A DNA stretch of 64,000 bases from Sanguinoderma infundibulare (lineage: Eukaryota > Basidiomycota > Agaricomycetes > Polyporales > Polyporaceae). The number at the start of each line of letters is the position of its first letter. Position 1 is the first letter of the stretch. A program made the position numbers and the translations under genes. Where the stretch lies: positions 2,108,001-2,172,000 of the forward strand of contig JAVLRN010000006.1 of the NCBI GenBank assembly GCA_032821775.1. Direction: 5' to 3'. Shown here in pieces: positions 1 through 13,400 of this stretch. The notes beneath the pieces are model-generated. The model had not been told where the DNA came from. It made no database searches and saw nothing but the letters and a program-made list of their open reading frames with translations.

Positions 1-3000
1 ACGCTGTCGCGCCCTTGGGAGCGGGGACGACAGCCCGTGTCCCAGTGGCCGGGTCTCCTCTCTCGTGCTTCCGGTCGCACGTTCCACGAGCGCGGGCAGC
101 GGTGCTGCGCATCGCTAGAAGGTGGGAGAGCCTGCCAACTAGTGTCAGTGCCACCCTGACCGTTCGAAGATGCACCTGACAGGCACGCAAGACGATGGGA
201 TGGATGGGAGATGCGGATGGGGGATGCGGATGGGGTGGGACCAATGTTTCGAGCGTGGATTCGGCGGCACTGCTGACGAATGTCGTGGTGGTTATCCATT
301 CAATGTGGTGGTGCTGCGTATCTGTCCTCTTGGCGCTGCCACCCTGGCTCGAACGGCAAGGGCGACCGTCAACAATGACGGGTGCGGGCGGAAGTTGACG
401 TCGCTCAGAGGTAGAAGGCAACGGCACACCGGGGTGCTGGCGACGTGATGTAGCGTGTCGTCTTAATATCCGATAGAGTTCCGGTCGCGTTTCTGGTCTG
501 CTTGACGTCCTTCCTCTCTGCTTGATAGACCACAGTTCCCTGACGTGCCTCGCTTCATCTCGCCCATTCGCCGACGGCCGGTCACGGTTCTTGCAGTTGG
601 CAAGAAACAAAACAAGATTTTTTTCCGCCGCAACGTCAATATCTGAGGCATGTTCCGCCGCGATGCCGTATCTCGCTGCTGATACTTCGCCCAGTGATTA
701 GTGACTGACATCCAACCAATGTCAGCATGTCGACTACGCACCTCCGCGCCTGGAGATTAGGATACCTGCGCAGTCCAATGTTCCTTCTAAATCCCCTCAG
801 TCGCCGCCGCCACCCTCCCAAACTCTCCGGCTCCAAATGCTATCCGCGAAGAAAACCGTATGTGTCACGACCCTCTTGGCAAAGCTCTCGCTCAAATCGC
901 TGCGGGTTCCCAGACCCTGCGCATGACGTCCAGACGAAAAGGACCCCCTGTGGACGAGGCGTCAGAACTACAACATACACAAATACGACGCGCACCGCCC
1001 TCGTACACACTGCCGCCGCAGTGAATTCCGATTACGATCGATTCAGCACACACCGCCACTCTTTGTTGCAACCATCACGCTCCCCGAGCAGGCCCGCAAG
1101 AACCGACGAAACGCCCTCCGTCCTCTCCCCTCGCACCAAATGTCCGGAACTGCCTGCGCGAGCATTCCCCGCTGCGAGCACCGACACACCAAAGAGGACG
1201 TCTCTGAAGGCTATCTGCATCCGTTGGCGTTGCGCAGTCCACCGCCTCGACGTAATCCTCGCCGAACCCATCCCCGAGCCTGACGTAGCACGAATGTCGA
1301 CGCCGGGTGGAGCCGGGAAAACTTGACCGTAACGTGAGGATCGCGGGCCCCGCTTCCTCTTCCTAACTTGCCGCCGACACGTCCGTTCCGCCACGAAATA
1401 CGTCGAACGTGCGGATCCCTGTGCGTTCCATGGCACCTCCCACTGCACTTCATCCTCTAACCTGTATGTGGCGATCCAGCGACGGGAGGTTCAGTGGGGC
1501 CCGGGCGGGCATGTGCGGCCGCCGTCCCCAGCGAGCGCCTAGGAGTCTTCTGAATCCTGTGGGGCGCCGCTGGCCTCGGAAGCCTCGTCGGGTGCTGAGG
1601 CCTGATGCGGTTGCGGGTAGAACTGGGATACCTCTTCCTCGACTTTGACGTTAGATCTTCGATGATCCAGTCCTCGTCGCATGGCCTGGGCGAAGACGAT
1701 CTGGAGGATTCCAGTGGAGGAGGTCCAGGGCTCCTGACCGAGTCGATGCGTTCGTACGATTCGTCTGTGCGTGGTGCGTGGTGCGATCGGGATCGAAACG
1801 TGCGCTTGGATACGTCCTCCGGAGGATTCCTGCTCGTCATAGTGCTGGTCCTCCGAGCTCCTGCTCTGCGACCCCCGCGCTATCCCTCCCTGATCGTGTC
1901 CCCCGTTCGTGAAGGTCGCGGGCGAACGACGTCATGGCGCCGAGGATTCCCGTTAGATCCTAGGGATGGCGTCAGAGAAGCTGTTAGAAAGAAAACGCCA
2001 CCTACTGCGCCTTCCGAAGCTGCGGAGCGGCCCATGTCCGTCATCTCCACAGCTCAATACCGGAAGTCACTGCTGGCCTTGACATAAGCCTCGCGAGGGC
2101 GCCCCGACCGCGTCCAAATCCGTCGTCTCCATCATGCCTGCGCGCGGGCCCCTCGGGTAGTGGGTCCGCTTCCACGTGCGCTTGGAGGAATGGCGATTTC
2201 CTATTCGAGAAAAAGGGCGCGTTGCGCGGCGCGTTTACGATGCGGTCGGATCGCCAGCGCCGTCTTCTCAGAATGGACGACGAAACCGGACGGACGGCCT
2301 GCGCTTCCTAGCGTTCACGGGTAATGGCCTTGGCTTTTACGACAGCAGGCGCTTTCCAGTGAATAGCACGAGCAGTCACGCAAAATACAGAGGCAGGCGT
2401 CCGAATTGCGTTGCTGCATGTTGTTCGGCCAACAACCACGATCGCTTCCTCTGGTGTTGAGCGAGTCTATGGAATAGCCTTGACCACTTTTCACCCTCGC
2501 GAGGACCATGCGACAGCCAAACCTCGTGCTTGCTATGCTGCTCGTCGAGGTTGCCGAAAGCTGGTGCGATGGACTATCAGAAACGAGCAGCGTAGAACAT
2601 CGAGCGAGAGGGACCAAGCGAAGGGTAGAAGTTGTGAGGTTTAGGTATCCCATGCCTCAACTTGTATTTAAGGGGAGTTAACGCGCGATTGCAGGTCTTG
2701 AAATACCTCTGGCAAAGGGAGTATGCGCATATATGAACAGTATGAAGGGATTATCAACGCCGTTAATAGTTATTAGACGTACCAAACCGACCAACGGGCC
2801 AATCCACCGAGCGCCGGATGGGAGACTTCTGGGAGGTCTTATAGCCATGCGCACTAGCAGCCGGCAATGGGCATCAGTAACTGAAGTCCCAAACCGTCAC
2901 GTTGTCAGCGCTGCTGAAATGATATAGACGAGTATGGCAACCCACCAACGTGAACAGCACGTTGACCACCTGGAAAGCCATCATGCCGGCAAGCATCGTC

Positions 3001-3381
3001 AGAAATTTTCCAAAGGCTTCAACGTACGAGGGCTCAGGGGATGACAGCTGGGAGAGGGAAATGAGGAAGGGAGAGATGAGAGAGCAAGATCAAAGGAGGA
3101 TGAAAGGAAAGCGCTTCCCAGGTAGTGTGAAGGGTTGGACCCTTCACATGGATGCTACCAAAGACCTATTTAGCCACAGCGGCCGAGCATTCGACATAAA
3201 ATCATGCAGTCACAGTACTTGGGACATCATTATGAAGAGTTATATCAAGGCAAACTAGGGGCTACAATTGTACGAGAGCGTCAGAACTACAGTCTCAACG
3301 GAACCGACGAGTACGCTACAGAATGACAGGACAGCCTTTAAAAGTGCCGAGAATACTGGCAACGGATTAGGGCGGGGGTGA
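1..3381. other. Gene-poor flank
   Basis: No gene is supported here beyond the possible coding tail listed separately at 1539-1655. Several open frames of 60-200 codons occur on both strands. They overlap one another, have no recognisable motif and have no flanking splice sites that join them into a longer protein. In GC-rich DNA such frames are expected by chance. A short run near 195-240 is rich in repeated GGATG words. Confidence 0.5.
1539..1655 (-). CDS. Possible C-terminal coding segment of an unidentified acidic protein
   Basis: On the minus strand this stretch reads as an acidic, disordered-looking C-terminus beginning SNVKVEEEVSQF, passing through PDEASEASG and ending QDSEDS followed by TAG at 1541-1539. 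Codon choice is C/G-ending, as in the confident genes of the window. A second minus-strand frame through the same region also stays open and contains DEDWIIEDL, so the frame is not settled. I could not build the upstream exons and recognise no family. It may be chance. Confidence 0.22.
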   Translation of the reverse strand, partial: SNVKVEEEVSQFYPQPHQASAPDEASEASGAPQDSEDS

Positions 3382-3977
3382 CTATAGATATGAAGATGTC
3401 GGCGGTGCATGAAGCCCCTGAATAGGACGAGGACTCACGCTCGCATGCGCAGGGAAATGCACGGGAGGTGGGGTATGGGGAGGAGGGCCAATGAGCCCTC
3501 CGTCGGCGTCGGGGGGTGGGGGGTTCGGATATCCATAACCGCTGTTTTCCTCTGTTTCGTACCTCTCCTGCTTGCCAGGGTATGGGGGAGGCGGAAGGGA
3601 TTCCTCCCGAGGTGGAGGTGGAGGTGGAGGAATGTGCTGACCTCCCCAGGGTTGTTGCTGACTCATAGGGTAGGATTGGTATGGACGTTGGTTCTGATTA
3701 CGCTCTGAGACCCCAGGACCTGCGCGATAATGAGGCAGGAGGTTGAGGCCACGTCTGCGCCGACGGAATAAGAAGCTGCAGAGGGCGAGGAACAGAATCA
3801 CGACGCAGACGGCTTGTGGGTCCAGTTAAACTCAGGCTCGAGAGGTCGTATTCGAGACGACGCACCGATGACGATGCCAGCTAACACTGCTCCGGGGGTA
3901 GTATTTGCGGTATTCAAGGAGGTCTCATTTTGTGCAGCGGCGAAGAGAGGAAGCAACAAGATGACGAGGGTGCGCAT
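3382..3977 (-). CDS. Small secreted-type single-pass membrane protein with proline-rich tail
   Basis: Two exons (3977-3866 and 3812-3382) with a 53-bp intron encode 180 residues. The order is: signal peptide (residues 1-16, MRTLVILLLPLFAAAQ); a very short ectodomain with N-x-T sites (NET, NTT); a small-residue-rich segment AGIVIG running into a hydrophobic membrane span; a stop-transfer cluster of five arginines; then a long cytoplasmic tail rich in proline (several PPPP runs) and tyrosine. The intron falls inside the membrane span, as in the neighbour at 4667. Such a layout suits a plasma-membrane anchor or sensor whose tail binds SH3 or WW domains, but that role is inferred from shape only. 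I recognise no named family. Confidence 0.72.
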
Positions 3978-4613
3978 GCGTGGTGTATCTGGCGAGGTGC
4001 CTGTGCGGGGGTCAAGACATGACGGGGGCTGCTGCGGTCTTATGGGATGCGAGTCGCGGAGCGGATCTGACGACTCGGAGTGGAGTCTCCTTCCGCTGCG
4101 TAGCACGTGGCCTCTGACGTCAACCCTCCGCTCAGCGGTTGTTGCCTTTGCAACGCACATCCTCGGCTGTCCTCGGACACACCACTCCGCTGGACGACAT
4201 CGAAATGGGGTACCCTCGCGCAAACGCACGCACACCCCTCCCCTCCATCAGTGCGTCCCCGTTAAATTTGCGAAGCACGAGGCGTTCCTGCTAACGCTGG
4301 CAAATTTTGGGCGGATTCCAGATGTGTCCAGATCTGTAGGCTCGGAAGGGTTTGCTCAGAATTGAATAGATCACCTGCAGAGGGCCATGCAAGTGTTCGC
4401 CGCCTTGAAGGCCCCTACCTAAAAACCGTGGATCAAGTCAGCCCTCAACCGATGTTGCAGATCGTCCACAGGGACTGCACCTGGGTGCCAAGCGCAAGAT
4501 CACGGTCTGCACCGAAACGTATCTCAGCGATCACGAACGTCGGACGCCTTTTTTTTTCGGACGTCCACTGATGGAAAGGCGTGCGTGGTTTGCATCTGAG
4601 ACTTCGGTAGGGC

Positions 4614-4620
4614 TATATAA
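4614..4620 (+). promoter_or_regulatory. TATA box of the 4667 gene
   Basis: The sequence TATATAA lies 47 bp before the ATG at 4667. This spacing is plausible for a core promoter with a short 5' leader. Confidence 0.55.
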
Positions 4621-4666
4621 TTTCCTCCAGTCGAATTTTCAACGCTCACCGCAACCCAGCGTAGCC

Positions 4667-5400
4667 ATGTTCCCTCATGCCCCTACCCTGCTCATGCTCT
4701 CTATGGCCGCCTCCGCCGCCGCGCACGATGACGACCATGGCAGACACGGTCCAAGTCGCTCTACTGGACTCTCGGGTGGTGCAATCGCGGGCATCGTCGT
4801 TGGTGAGTCACTGCGCGTACATCCCACCCGCCACGATTTCCTGCCGCTGTCGCTCACATCCCGCAACTGTCAGGCTGCCTCGCGTTTGTAGGGCTCCTTC
4901 TCCTAGGCTGCTTCCTGTGCCGCCGCAGCCGCCGCATGCCAAGGACAGGTGGAGTCCTAGGTCGATTCCGCAACTTTGGCGGGGCGCAGACCGGCACTGG
5001 CGATGGCTACGTCGCTCGAGAGGCAGGCTATGCCTATGCTTCTGAGCCTCAGGGCCCCTCGAATCCTACGGCTGCACCAATCGACCGGCGTCTGCACCAA
5101 TCGCCACCTACCTCGCCTTCGACGGCTTCAGAGCCTCTTGCAAACGCTTCAGAGCCCGCCGACACGGCTCCAGCGCCTGTTCGGTCAGCGTTCATTGAAA
5201 TGGCTTCAGAGTCTGGTGACTCTGCACCTGTAGGTGCTAAGATTCGCGCGATGTCTTCACATGATTTACGAATGCTTTACAGTCGCCTGCTGTGCGTACA
5301 CGCCCCGAGTGAGATGCGGATAACGTGTATGACTCCGGTACTAGTTCGTTCCCTATGCCTTCATGTTGCGCGCACAACTAACTTCCAACGTAGGATTTGA
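4667..5400 (+). CDS. Small secreted-type single-pass membrane protein, divergent partner of 3382-3977
   Basis: Exon 1 (4667-4802) and exon 2 (4874-5400) with a 71-bp intron encode about 220 residues. A signal peptide (MFPHAPTLLMLSMAASAAA) is followed by a short His/Asp-rich ectodomain (HDDDHGRHG), the stretch GGAIAGIVVGG, a leucine-rich membrane span and the stop-transfer CRRSRR. The tail is Ser/Thr/Pro-rich, with repeated ASEP-type steps. The splice point (phase 1, just after GIVVG) is the same as in the gene at 3382-3977, which is transcribed away from it. The two therefore look like an old divergent duplicate. The last 60 codons have poorer coding character, so the true 3' end may use another intron near 5230-5280. 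Confidence 0.65.
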
Positions 5401-6658
5401 GTGACGGACCAGCAACGTTGGTCTTAGGCGCTATAGTTAGTATTTAGCATGGGCACTCTGCCTTGATCGAGATTAGCTCCCGTACGTACAACGACCTTGT
5501 CCCTGTAGCTGAGTGCGCACTGAGCAGCGCGTGTCCACTTTCCCGTGCTCAAAAATTGCTATCAGGGAGCTGTCTGTAACCTGATTACGCACACGACGTC
5601 CACGTGTTGGGGCACTGAATTGTATGCGGGCTCAGATCTGAAGGTCACGGTTTCAGCTCCTTCAGTAACGCCGTGCTCTAGACCCAACCAACGGTAAGGC
5701 GGTGAGTGGTAAGTTCTCTGCCATTGGAACGCCTCCGTTGCGGGCTCGTTCGCGATGGGGCATATTAGACATACAGTTATGGTCCTTCGTGAGTCGGAAT
5801 CTGATCGCCCGAGGTTAAGACTCGTTGGTGTTGAGGGAAGTTCTAGTCGTGCGTCATTCCATATCCATTGACTGCGTTACTGCCAGACGTTGCCTTTATC
5901 CTTTGCTGGCGAACCGCCTCTGGTGACATAGAGCGCCTCGCCGGCGTTAGCGAGTTGGAGGTGAGTACGAGCTCTGTGACTGGTCGAGATCAGTAGCGGA
6001 GGATGACGGCTGGGACGAACAGGCTGCATCGATTCTCTATAGGAAGCGACGCATCAGAGCTCTACTCGGGCGTTCTAAGCCCTTATCCATGTACCATCGC
6101 TCTTATCCGGCTGTGTGATATGTGCCCGAGAACTCCGCCCCGAGGAATCTGAGGCACGGTTGACCATTGCTCTTGCAATGCCATGCTCATGATGTGCGCT
6201 CACATACGTCTTCCCTAGATTCCAAGGACCCTCGAAGCAAAGGTTAGATTGGCTATATTGTCCCGTATTGTCTCCGCTGCTTCGACTCCGAAGAAAATTT
6301 CGTTTGGCCCCGCCGTAGCCTTGGGTGTATCATAGGTTGCGTGACGAGTAAGCCTCTCCTCGCCCATCTTACACGAGCCTCCGGTACTCCCGCTGATACA
6401 AAGTTGAGTGCTCATCAAAAGACAGATAGAGCTTCTAGTATATATCGTCCGTCCGCACCCTACCCGAATCTGCATTCGTTTTCGTTCTGCTAATTGCGTC
6501 TCGGGCGGGTCCCCTCGCCACGTCCCGCGACGCGTTCTTCCATCCTTGTCGCTGACAGCATCACTTTAGCTCTCAACTCTCGCTTTCCGTCGCTTTCCAA
6601 GCAATCGCCATCTGTCTTCGCTTTCGACCCGTCGTTCCGCTATCGATTGCTCTCCAAG
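5401..6658. other. Intergenic, no gene seen
   Basis: This stretch has few open frames and no recognisable domain. A TATATA run near 6439 lies about 215 bp before the ATG at 6659 and could belong to that gene. Confidence 0.5.
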
Positions 6659-7473
6659 ATGGATCCACGTGCTGGCCGCGACGGATGGCAATTCCACCCC
6701 CACATATGCTTCGCGCAACAGTGCTGTTGTTTGCCTCTTACAGAGAACGACACCATCGGAGTCCCAGGATCTCCAACGACCTACGGAGGCTTTACCGAGC
6801 ACCCTCGTGACGACTTCGTTCAGCCAGCACCTCCTCACCACGAAGCCGAATGCAATGTCACCCACGGTGCTAACGATCGTTCCATCATATCCGTCTTCGG
6901 TGAAGTTGCGGGGGGCGTCCTCACTATCGCCCAAGACAACTACAGCAATGTCCAAGTCCACCCTCTGTCCCCCCCTTGCGTGTACGACCACTTCAGCTTG
7001 TCGGCGGCAGAAGCGAACAACTTCAATGGCATGTCCCACCCCGACAACCCCGCGTTTCAGAACACGAAGTTTGGCGATAAGATCGGTGTCCGAATGAGAG
7101 TGCGTAGGAGGTTCAAGCGGGCCTGACACGAACAGGATGTACTGAGCGCCTTCGTCTTAGGTTTCCAACCACTCGCCGTATGATCACCAAGTCACCCTTC
7201 CGCGCGCCAGTCGACCGTGCCCCTCCCGCAGCACCGTCGCCTCTGTAGTTGCCAAAGAAGTGAAGCGGTTCCTCGTGAGTCCGGCTTTCATCTCCCTGAT
7301 CGTGTCCGAAATCAAGCTAATCCATCGTGAACTTCCAGACCGACGAGAAGGCCCGGGGGCGTCCCCTCCTCCACCAAGGCAGAGAGCTCACCCTGGACGA
7401 TCTCGTGTTGCTCCGCGTCAATCACGTTTCCCGCGCGAGCATCCAGCCCGTCCTCGGCGTCGTGATCGGATGA
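6659..7473 (+). CDS. Hypothetical protein, three or four exons
   Basis: I read exons 6659-7099, 7161-7274 and 7339-7473, joined by GT..AG introns of 61 and 64 bp, giving 229 residues. The frame keeps C/G-ending codons throughout. The C-terminus is the best supported part: VAKEVKRFL is spliced to TDEKARGRPLLHQGRELTLD, and the protein then ends VNHVSRASIQPVLGVVIG and TGA. A 75-bp in-frame segment (6669-6743) has intron borders and a pyrimidine-rich end, so the true product may be 204 residues starting MDPQNDTIGV. I recognise no family and no catalytic motif; the helical AKEVKRFLTDEKARG stretch followed by a short beta-like tail suggests a small soluble protein. Confidence 0.5.
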
Positions 7474-10400
7474 GTGACGGTGCGAGTCCTTCCCGCACCG
7501 CCGCCCGTCGTCGCGCCTCCGAATTCGCCAAGAGTCTACCCCCCATCCTCCTTCGTCGTGTTTCGAACGTTTGTGCCCCAATATGGGACTTCAAGGGCAT
7601 GGACCTGTGTTTCAGCTTCGTTTCCTGGGGTTGGCCCCCATGTCGGACCATGATCCTATTTGGCCTCATCGCTTGTTCAGACCTGTCGTTTTCCTCCTTT
7701 GTGATGTTCGGCGCAGTCAGATACCCAGATCCTTCTTTATATAGAAGCTTTCGTTTCCACTTCACACTCCAAGTTACAAGTTCAAGCTAAAAGAAGACAC
7801 CCAACCGTACTTGCGCCGCTGCTCGGCACGTCCGAATCTTTCCCATGTGCGCACACAGATCGTCCCTAGTCAGCGCCGCACACAGCAACAGATCACGAAG
7901 AAAACTCGATCGTCTCGCGCCTGTGCGTGCCAGCGTCACGTCGGAAGGAGCAGCATGCTTAGATTCGGTGCGATCCGCCCAACCCATGGGGTAGGTAGGA
8001 CATCTCAGCTGATGTGGCAACGGACCTTCGCTCCGCTGATGGTCCGCGCTCGGAGCTGCCTGGGGAAGTTGCTTATCCTTTTCTTCTGTGACTGCTCGCC
8101 TCGATCCATGGAACCAGGTTGTCAGAGAGGATGAGACGGTAACTCCAGGCATCGAATCCAATCTTGGGACCTATAACTCGTCCATTTCGAACGCGAAGCG
8201 CCAGCAATTCTTAGCACCGTTGACTTAACAAGTCGATCATTTCACCACGTTCGTCCATCGAATCGTCCACTAATAACGCCAGTTTTTGTCGAAATTGTCT
8301 CTGGCTAGGGCGACGAGTGCACGGCGACTGGCCAGGAGACGAGGGTTTGAAGAAGCGCCCTGATGGATCGTGCCACGTGGGCATCGGCCCGAGAACCCAG
8401 CGACCAATCAACAACGTCCAATCGAAAATGGACTCCAGGAGAGACTCGACTTGTACTGATTGGAACAATCCAGCTTTAAGCACTACTTTATCGTCTCCGA
8501 CGCAGACGAACCCGGCGAGGTCATGGAAGTTCTCTGTTATCCCCTTTTTACATTCAGAGCCGTCCCCCAAGCACGGTTGACAGAAGCAATCGAAGCACTG
8601 GAGCGTAACATTAGCAGCTACGCTAGACAAATTCATTGTCAACGCGCCACCCTACAGGGACACTACAACGCGAGGTCTAGAAAACGGACAGGAAATGGAT
8701 ACAGGTATGTCCCCTATAACTGTTAGTCTGGCATAGCACGGGTGACCGTGGAGCCAATTCGTGACGGCGAGCATATTCCGGCGAGAAACAGCACTCCCTG
8801 GTGCTATTTCTTGCGCAGAATACGTTCGTGGCCACCGGCTCCATCAAGACGACCGGGAAACAGAGGAGCAGAGGTAACATAGACATACCTCACGAATGGT
8901 ATGCTGTGTCCCGGATTCGACAAGCTGTGGACCAGGACCATCGGGTATGCCGGGAGTTTCAGAGTGTCATAGACTGCCGGGGGATCATAAACGACCGGAG
9001 TGGTGTGTGCAAGCGAAGGTTATGGGATCGCGGGCGGGTTAATCGTGGCGAGAGGCGAAAAATGTGGGCCTGTGGTGACCTTGTCGCAGGGAATGGTTTG
9101 GGGGTGTGAGGGGAGTGGGAGGAAGGGGGAATGAGGAACACGACCGCCCCAGCACGAATGCTTTAAATACCTTCGTGGCGTCGGGAGGGCGTTCGCCGCT
9201 CTTGCAACCTCGAGTGCCGTCCACGCCGACGATAACGCGAGGTCTGGCCATTCAGCTGAGATGATCGATCGGGAGCCAGCCCTGTGGTCCTCAATGCTCA
9301 ACACAGGTGAGTGCCCCAAATTGCGAACTCCCGAACGTACTTTCCCGACTTGGTTGACAAAGGAATTACCCTTTTCCCAGCCCCCGCCCTCCCTCCCAAC
9401 GCATCGCCGGCGATAACCTGAACTCTCCGTAACCCCATCCGCTGGCGCTCATCAGGACCGTACAATCCCCCACAGTGCCTCCTGCATGGTAAACGTTACG
9501 TTGGTCCGCGGGTCATGGCTGGTATTGGCAGCCCAATGGTCGTTGCTGTATCCCCAGAGGTGTCCAGACGAGTCTGGCCGGATTCGCACCGTCATAGAGA
9601 GCAGGGAAGGCGTGGGCCTAGCCAAGGACTTCCAGCAAAGGCCAGCAAGGGCGAAGCTGCAGGGGATATCACGACGTCAAGGGATGAGATGGGGGCGAAG
9701 GTCCGTCGTGACGTCTGGACGACTGTAGCTGATTCAGAGCTGACTTCGAAACTCAGAATGGCATCCGTACTCCCGGCGGCTCGCGCGGGGCCCGGGCGGA
9801 CGAGGCGGCACACATCGGATTGGGCGACAGAGCCTGCGCAGCCGCTCGAATACGACAACACAACGTGCCCTGCTCGGCTCGGGATCTCACGGACAGCGTC
9901 GCATGATGCGTGGTTCGTTGGGGGTCGGTTGCGGCCCAGTGCTCAGGCTGTCCCATGATCGATGTGCTTGCGATACCGGTGCGTACCTACAGCCCTGGAC
10001 CGTTCCTGTCGCCCATGCTTTACGAGAGAGCTGAAGAACAGTCTAGTTTGGGACCGAGAAGAACAAGGACGAAACCCGAACAACACGCTCCGGTCGTGAA
10101 ATTTTCCGCCTTTAGTCTCGGACGGCTCCCCGGTAAGCACGGTCGGTTACGTGGTTTCTTTACTACATAATATTACCGCACCACTGTAGCACGGCAGGCT
10201 GACCGCTCCACACCCTGAAAGGCGAAACCCAAGACCAGTCGCCTGGAAGGGGGATCCGGTTGCTATCGAACGCTGTCCCTTACCCTGGCCTGCTCGCCCT
10301 ACGGATCTCACAACGCCCTTCTCTTTACGTGTAATGGCCGCACCTGCGCCAAGTCAGACACGTAAAACTAAGGGCCCTTTCCTTGCCTCTCGCGCCGTCC

Positions 10401-13400
10401 TACCGATCCGCCAGCTCTCACGGCACGAGCATCTTCAGGAAACTCCCGCCCCCCAAACACGGCGCACGACCCCGAATCCAACCCTCGACGCACACGATGC
10501 AATCGGACAGAACGCCCTCAATGCCCACTCGTGATCAAGTTCCTGTGTCCCCGCCGTGCGCGGTGGCAGGCGTTGCGCGGTGGTAGGCGTTGCCTAGAGA
10601 ATCTGTGACGTTCATCTCCACGAGATATGTCGAACGACTCGGCTATCGACCGCCGACCGATGGCAGCGGATCGATGGGATCGCATGCGGTTCAACTGTGG
10701 TTCCTTCCCAAGCTCTGCCGACCTCCGAGTCGTTCATGAAGCCAGTAGCGGCGCTATTCTGCGACCGCTCCTCGCGACCCGCGCCAGACCGTGGTTCCGC
10801 GAGGCATGGCAAGCTTTGCGGCGCAATGCCTCTTTGCACGCCGTGAAATGGATCGTCGGGAGCAAGGCGTGCCTTCGAGCGGCATCGGGATCAAGGTGCG
10901 TAACTGATGTGGTGAGCGGCCTACCGTATACGGCGAGAGCGTGGAGCTCGGAGGACCGAGCGGCGACGAAGTAACCGAGGCATGGCAGCAGATCGAGAAT
11001 TATTGATGCCGTCCGGTGCGTACATGCGGGTCGTTTGGACGGTGTATTAAGCCGTGCAATATACTGCGGGGGTGCGTTCGTCTCGGACAATTCGCACTAT
11101 GTAGCATTAGGGCTCTGTTTTAATCTCCGTAGTAAAGGTCCAACCGCAAACGTAATTAATGGCGAGCAAGACGCGAGCCCCCCCGGCACGCGCCCAAGGA
11201 TTTCCTAAACATCTGCGCAATGTCCGCTGCGTTCGAACAATCCAACCATACGGTGCGACCACATGCCTTGCAGACGCGCCCTGTCAATGGGAGCCCTTGC
11301 CCGACCTCGCGGCTCTGAGTAGAATGCCGTGAGGGTAAATGACATCCCTGAGTAGCCCTGAGTGGCCAGGAGCTGCCCTGAGTCCCGCTAGCGCTTCCAC
11401 GACATTAGTACAGGGGACATGTGCTGTGCCGATTTTCACGGACAAGAAGGTGCACGGAGCCTTTGCGCGTGGTTCCGGTGTGATTCCTATGGGCTTTGGA
11501 AGCTTCGATAGTTGGATGCGTGGCAGGCACGCGACGGGCGCACCCCTGGGTGCTGCGAGCCTCGAATGACCCGGAAGTTCGGTGACGGAGCGGAGTTGGG
11601 ACTGTTGACGTCGTCGTTCGCAGCGAAACCGGCGGCAAGGTTAAGTGCGTTGCATCGTAATCTGAGCGATCTACATCCTCCTTGCCTACTCCCGAGCACG
11701 AATAGCTAGCACTTGCGAGGCTGTACAGACCACGTTCAGTTACGAGGACCTTTCGGATTGGGGACAAGGCGGGGATTCGGATTCCCCGCAAAAGCAGACA
11801 GGTGCGGCGGATAGGGCCACAGAACTCGCGAAGTAAGGAGCTGCTCGCATGCGAAGATGGTACATAACTGATGCCGCGCTTCGGGAAGTACACAACTGCG
11901 AAAGGAGCGGACGGAAGGTGAGAGATTGTGGTGCGTGCGAGGCGCGAAGTGTCGGCGATAAGATCGATGAGAGCTAGTGCGCAGTAATGCATGAATGCAT
12001 GACTACAGGTGCCGGCCAATGGAGGGTCATCTGAGCTGCCAGACCGATGTGCTGACAATGCGCAAAGCTCGAATGAAATCCTGCCGGGACGTTGGTTGCG
12101 CGGTGGGCGAGCAGACGAGGGCTATGTATGAGCCGATGGTGGACAGACAGAATGTGGGTATTGATTTGGGGGATGCGGTTTGTTCTGAAGCGGTGAATAT
12201 ATGGCGTTCTGACACTGTGAGACATTTGACATGGATAGGTCGGTGGATCGCACAAGGATCTGGGTGATCGCCGCAGTTGCATTGCTTCCGGAGCTTGGCT
12301 TGACATGGGGGAGACGCCTACGAAGGGGTCGGGGTGCGTTTTCCGCCACCCCGACGCGTTCGGTTGCGCAGCTATATCCAGTGCCGACGATCCGTGTGTA
12401 CTAAACGGAGCGTCTTTGATTGACGTTTAAGTGCGTGGGCCTCACCGACGACCGAGGCGAATGCTGGACTCGAAGACCGGTACGCGCAGACGCCGAGCAA
12501 GAGGTCCAGACTGCCAAATTAGGCAGCCGGTGTGAATGGCGGCGATCCAGGCTTGATCAGCTTTGCTCCACGTCCGCGAGGCGTTCCCGTTTCTTCCACC
12601 TCCCATGACATCCCCAGCCGCCAGACGAAGACGAGTGGCTCTCGCCCGGCAATGGGAATCGGTCGGCGGCAGATCAGAGTCGTGGCAAGAAGTTGACGTT
12701 GTGACACTCAGGCTACCGATCAAATCGTACCAGGACTAGACAGCAGCACGTTTATCTACCGGGACGCTCAGCAGCATTTTCCCGTCCGACAATCGCACTG
12801 GAAGGGTGCCGACCGGGCGCAGACGGCACGCAGGACGGACGTGGAAGGTTGACTAGTGTTGATGGCTGAGGCCGCAGAGTTGGCAGTTCGTTGCGTGACT
12901 ACGAGAGGCCTGGAATATGGTATACCGAGAATCACATACGTGATGTACTGCAGGAAACGCTGACTGTTGGTGCACAACGCAGGTTACTCTTGAACGACTC
13001 GCAACGCGCATATAGTCGTGTCCCCAGGCCGGCAGGGACGACGACACCGACCGTGCCGCGGGCCGGCGACAGGCGACATCGGGCAGGGCAATTTCAAAGT
13101 GGGGAGCCGATTCTCGATCAGATTTGGTTCTGCGATCCAAACCCCCTTGGGCGCTCGGAAGATGGCTTGAATTCACGGCCTTTGAATGCATCCCCGAATG
13201 GCCACCGCTCTCCTGCCCAAGCTTCCTGAGCAACCCATTCGTCCACGGTCAGTCTTTGCTCTTATCCATGTCCGTGGCGGCCACGGGGCCAATGTCACGT
13301 GAGGGCTGACTGTCTCGCTTCTGCGCGTCTCGATGCTTGGCCGTAGCCAGATCAAACTCCGTGTGCCTCGCAGTCCTAACCCGTGGCGGCGGATGCGAGA

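Noticed and set aside
8460..8726. Short plus-strand frame with EAIEALERNISS helix-like text
   Set aside because: The antisense frame (8642-8211) is equally protein-like; no start, splice partner or family could be assigned.
11405..12058. 217-codon minus-strand open frame in the gene-poor region
   Set aside because: No motif, mixed codon use, overlapping frames on both strands; long chance frames are common at this base composition.
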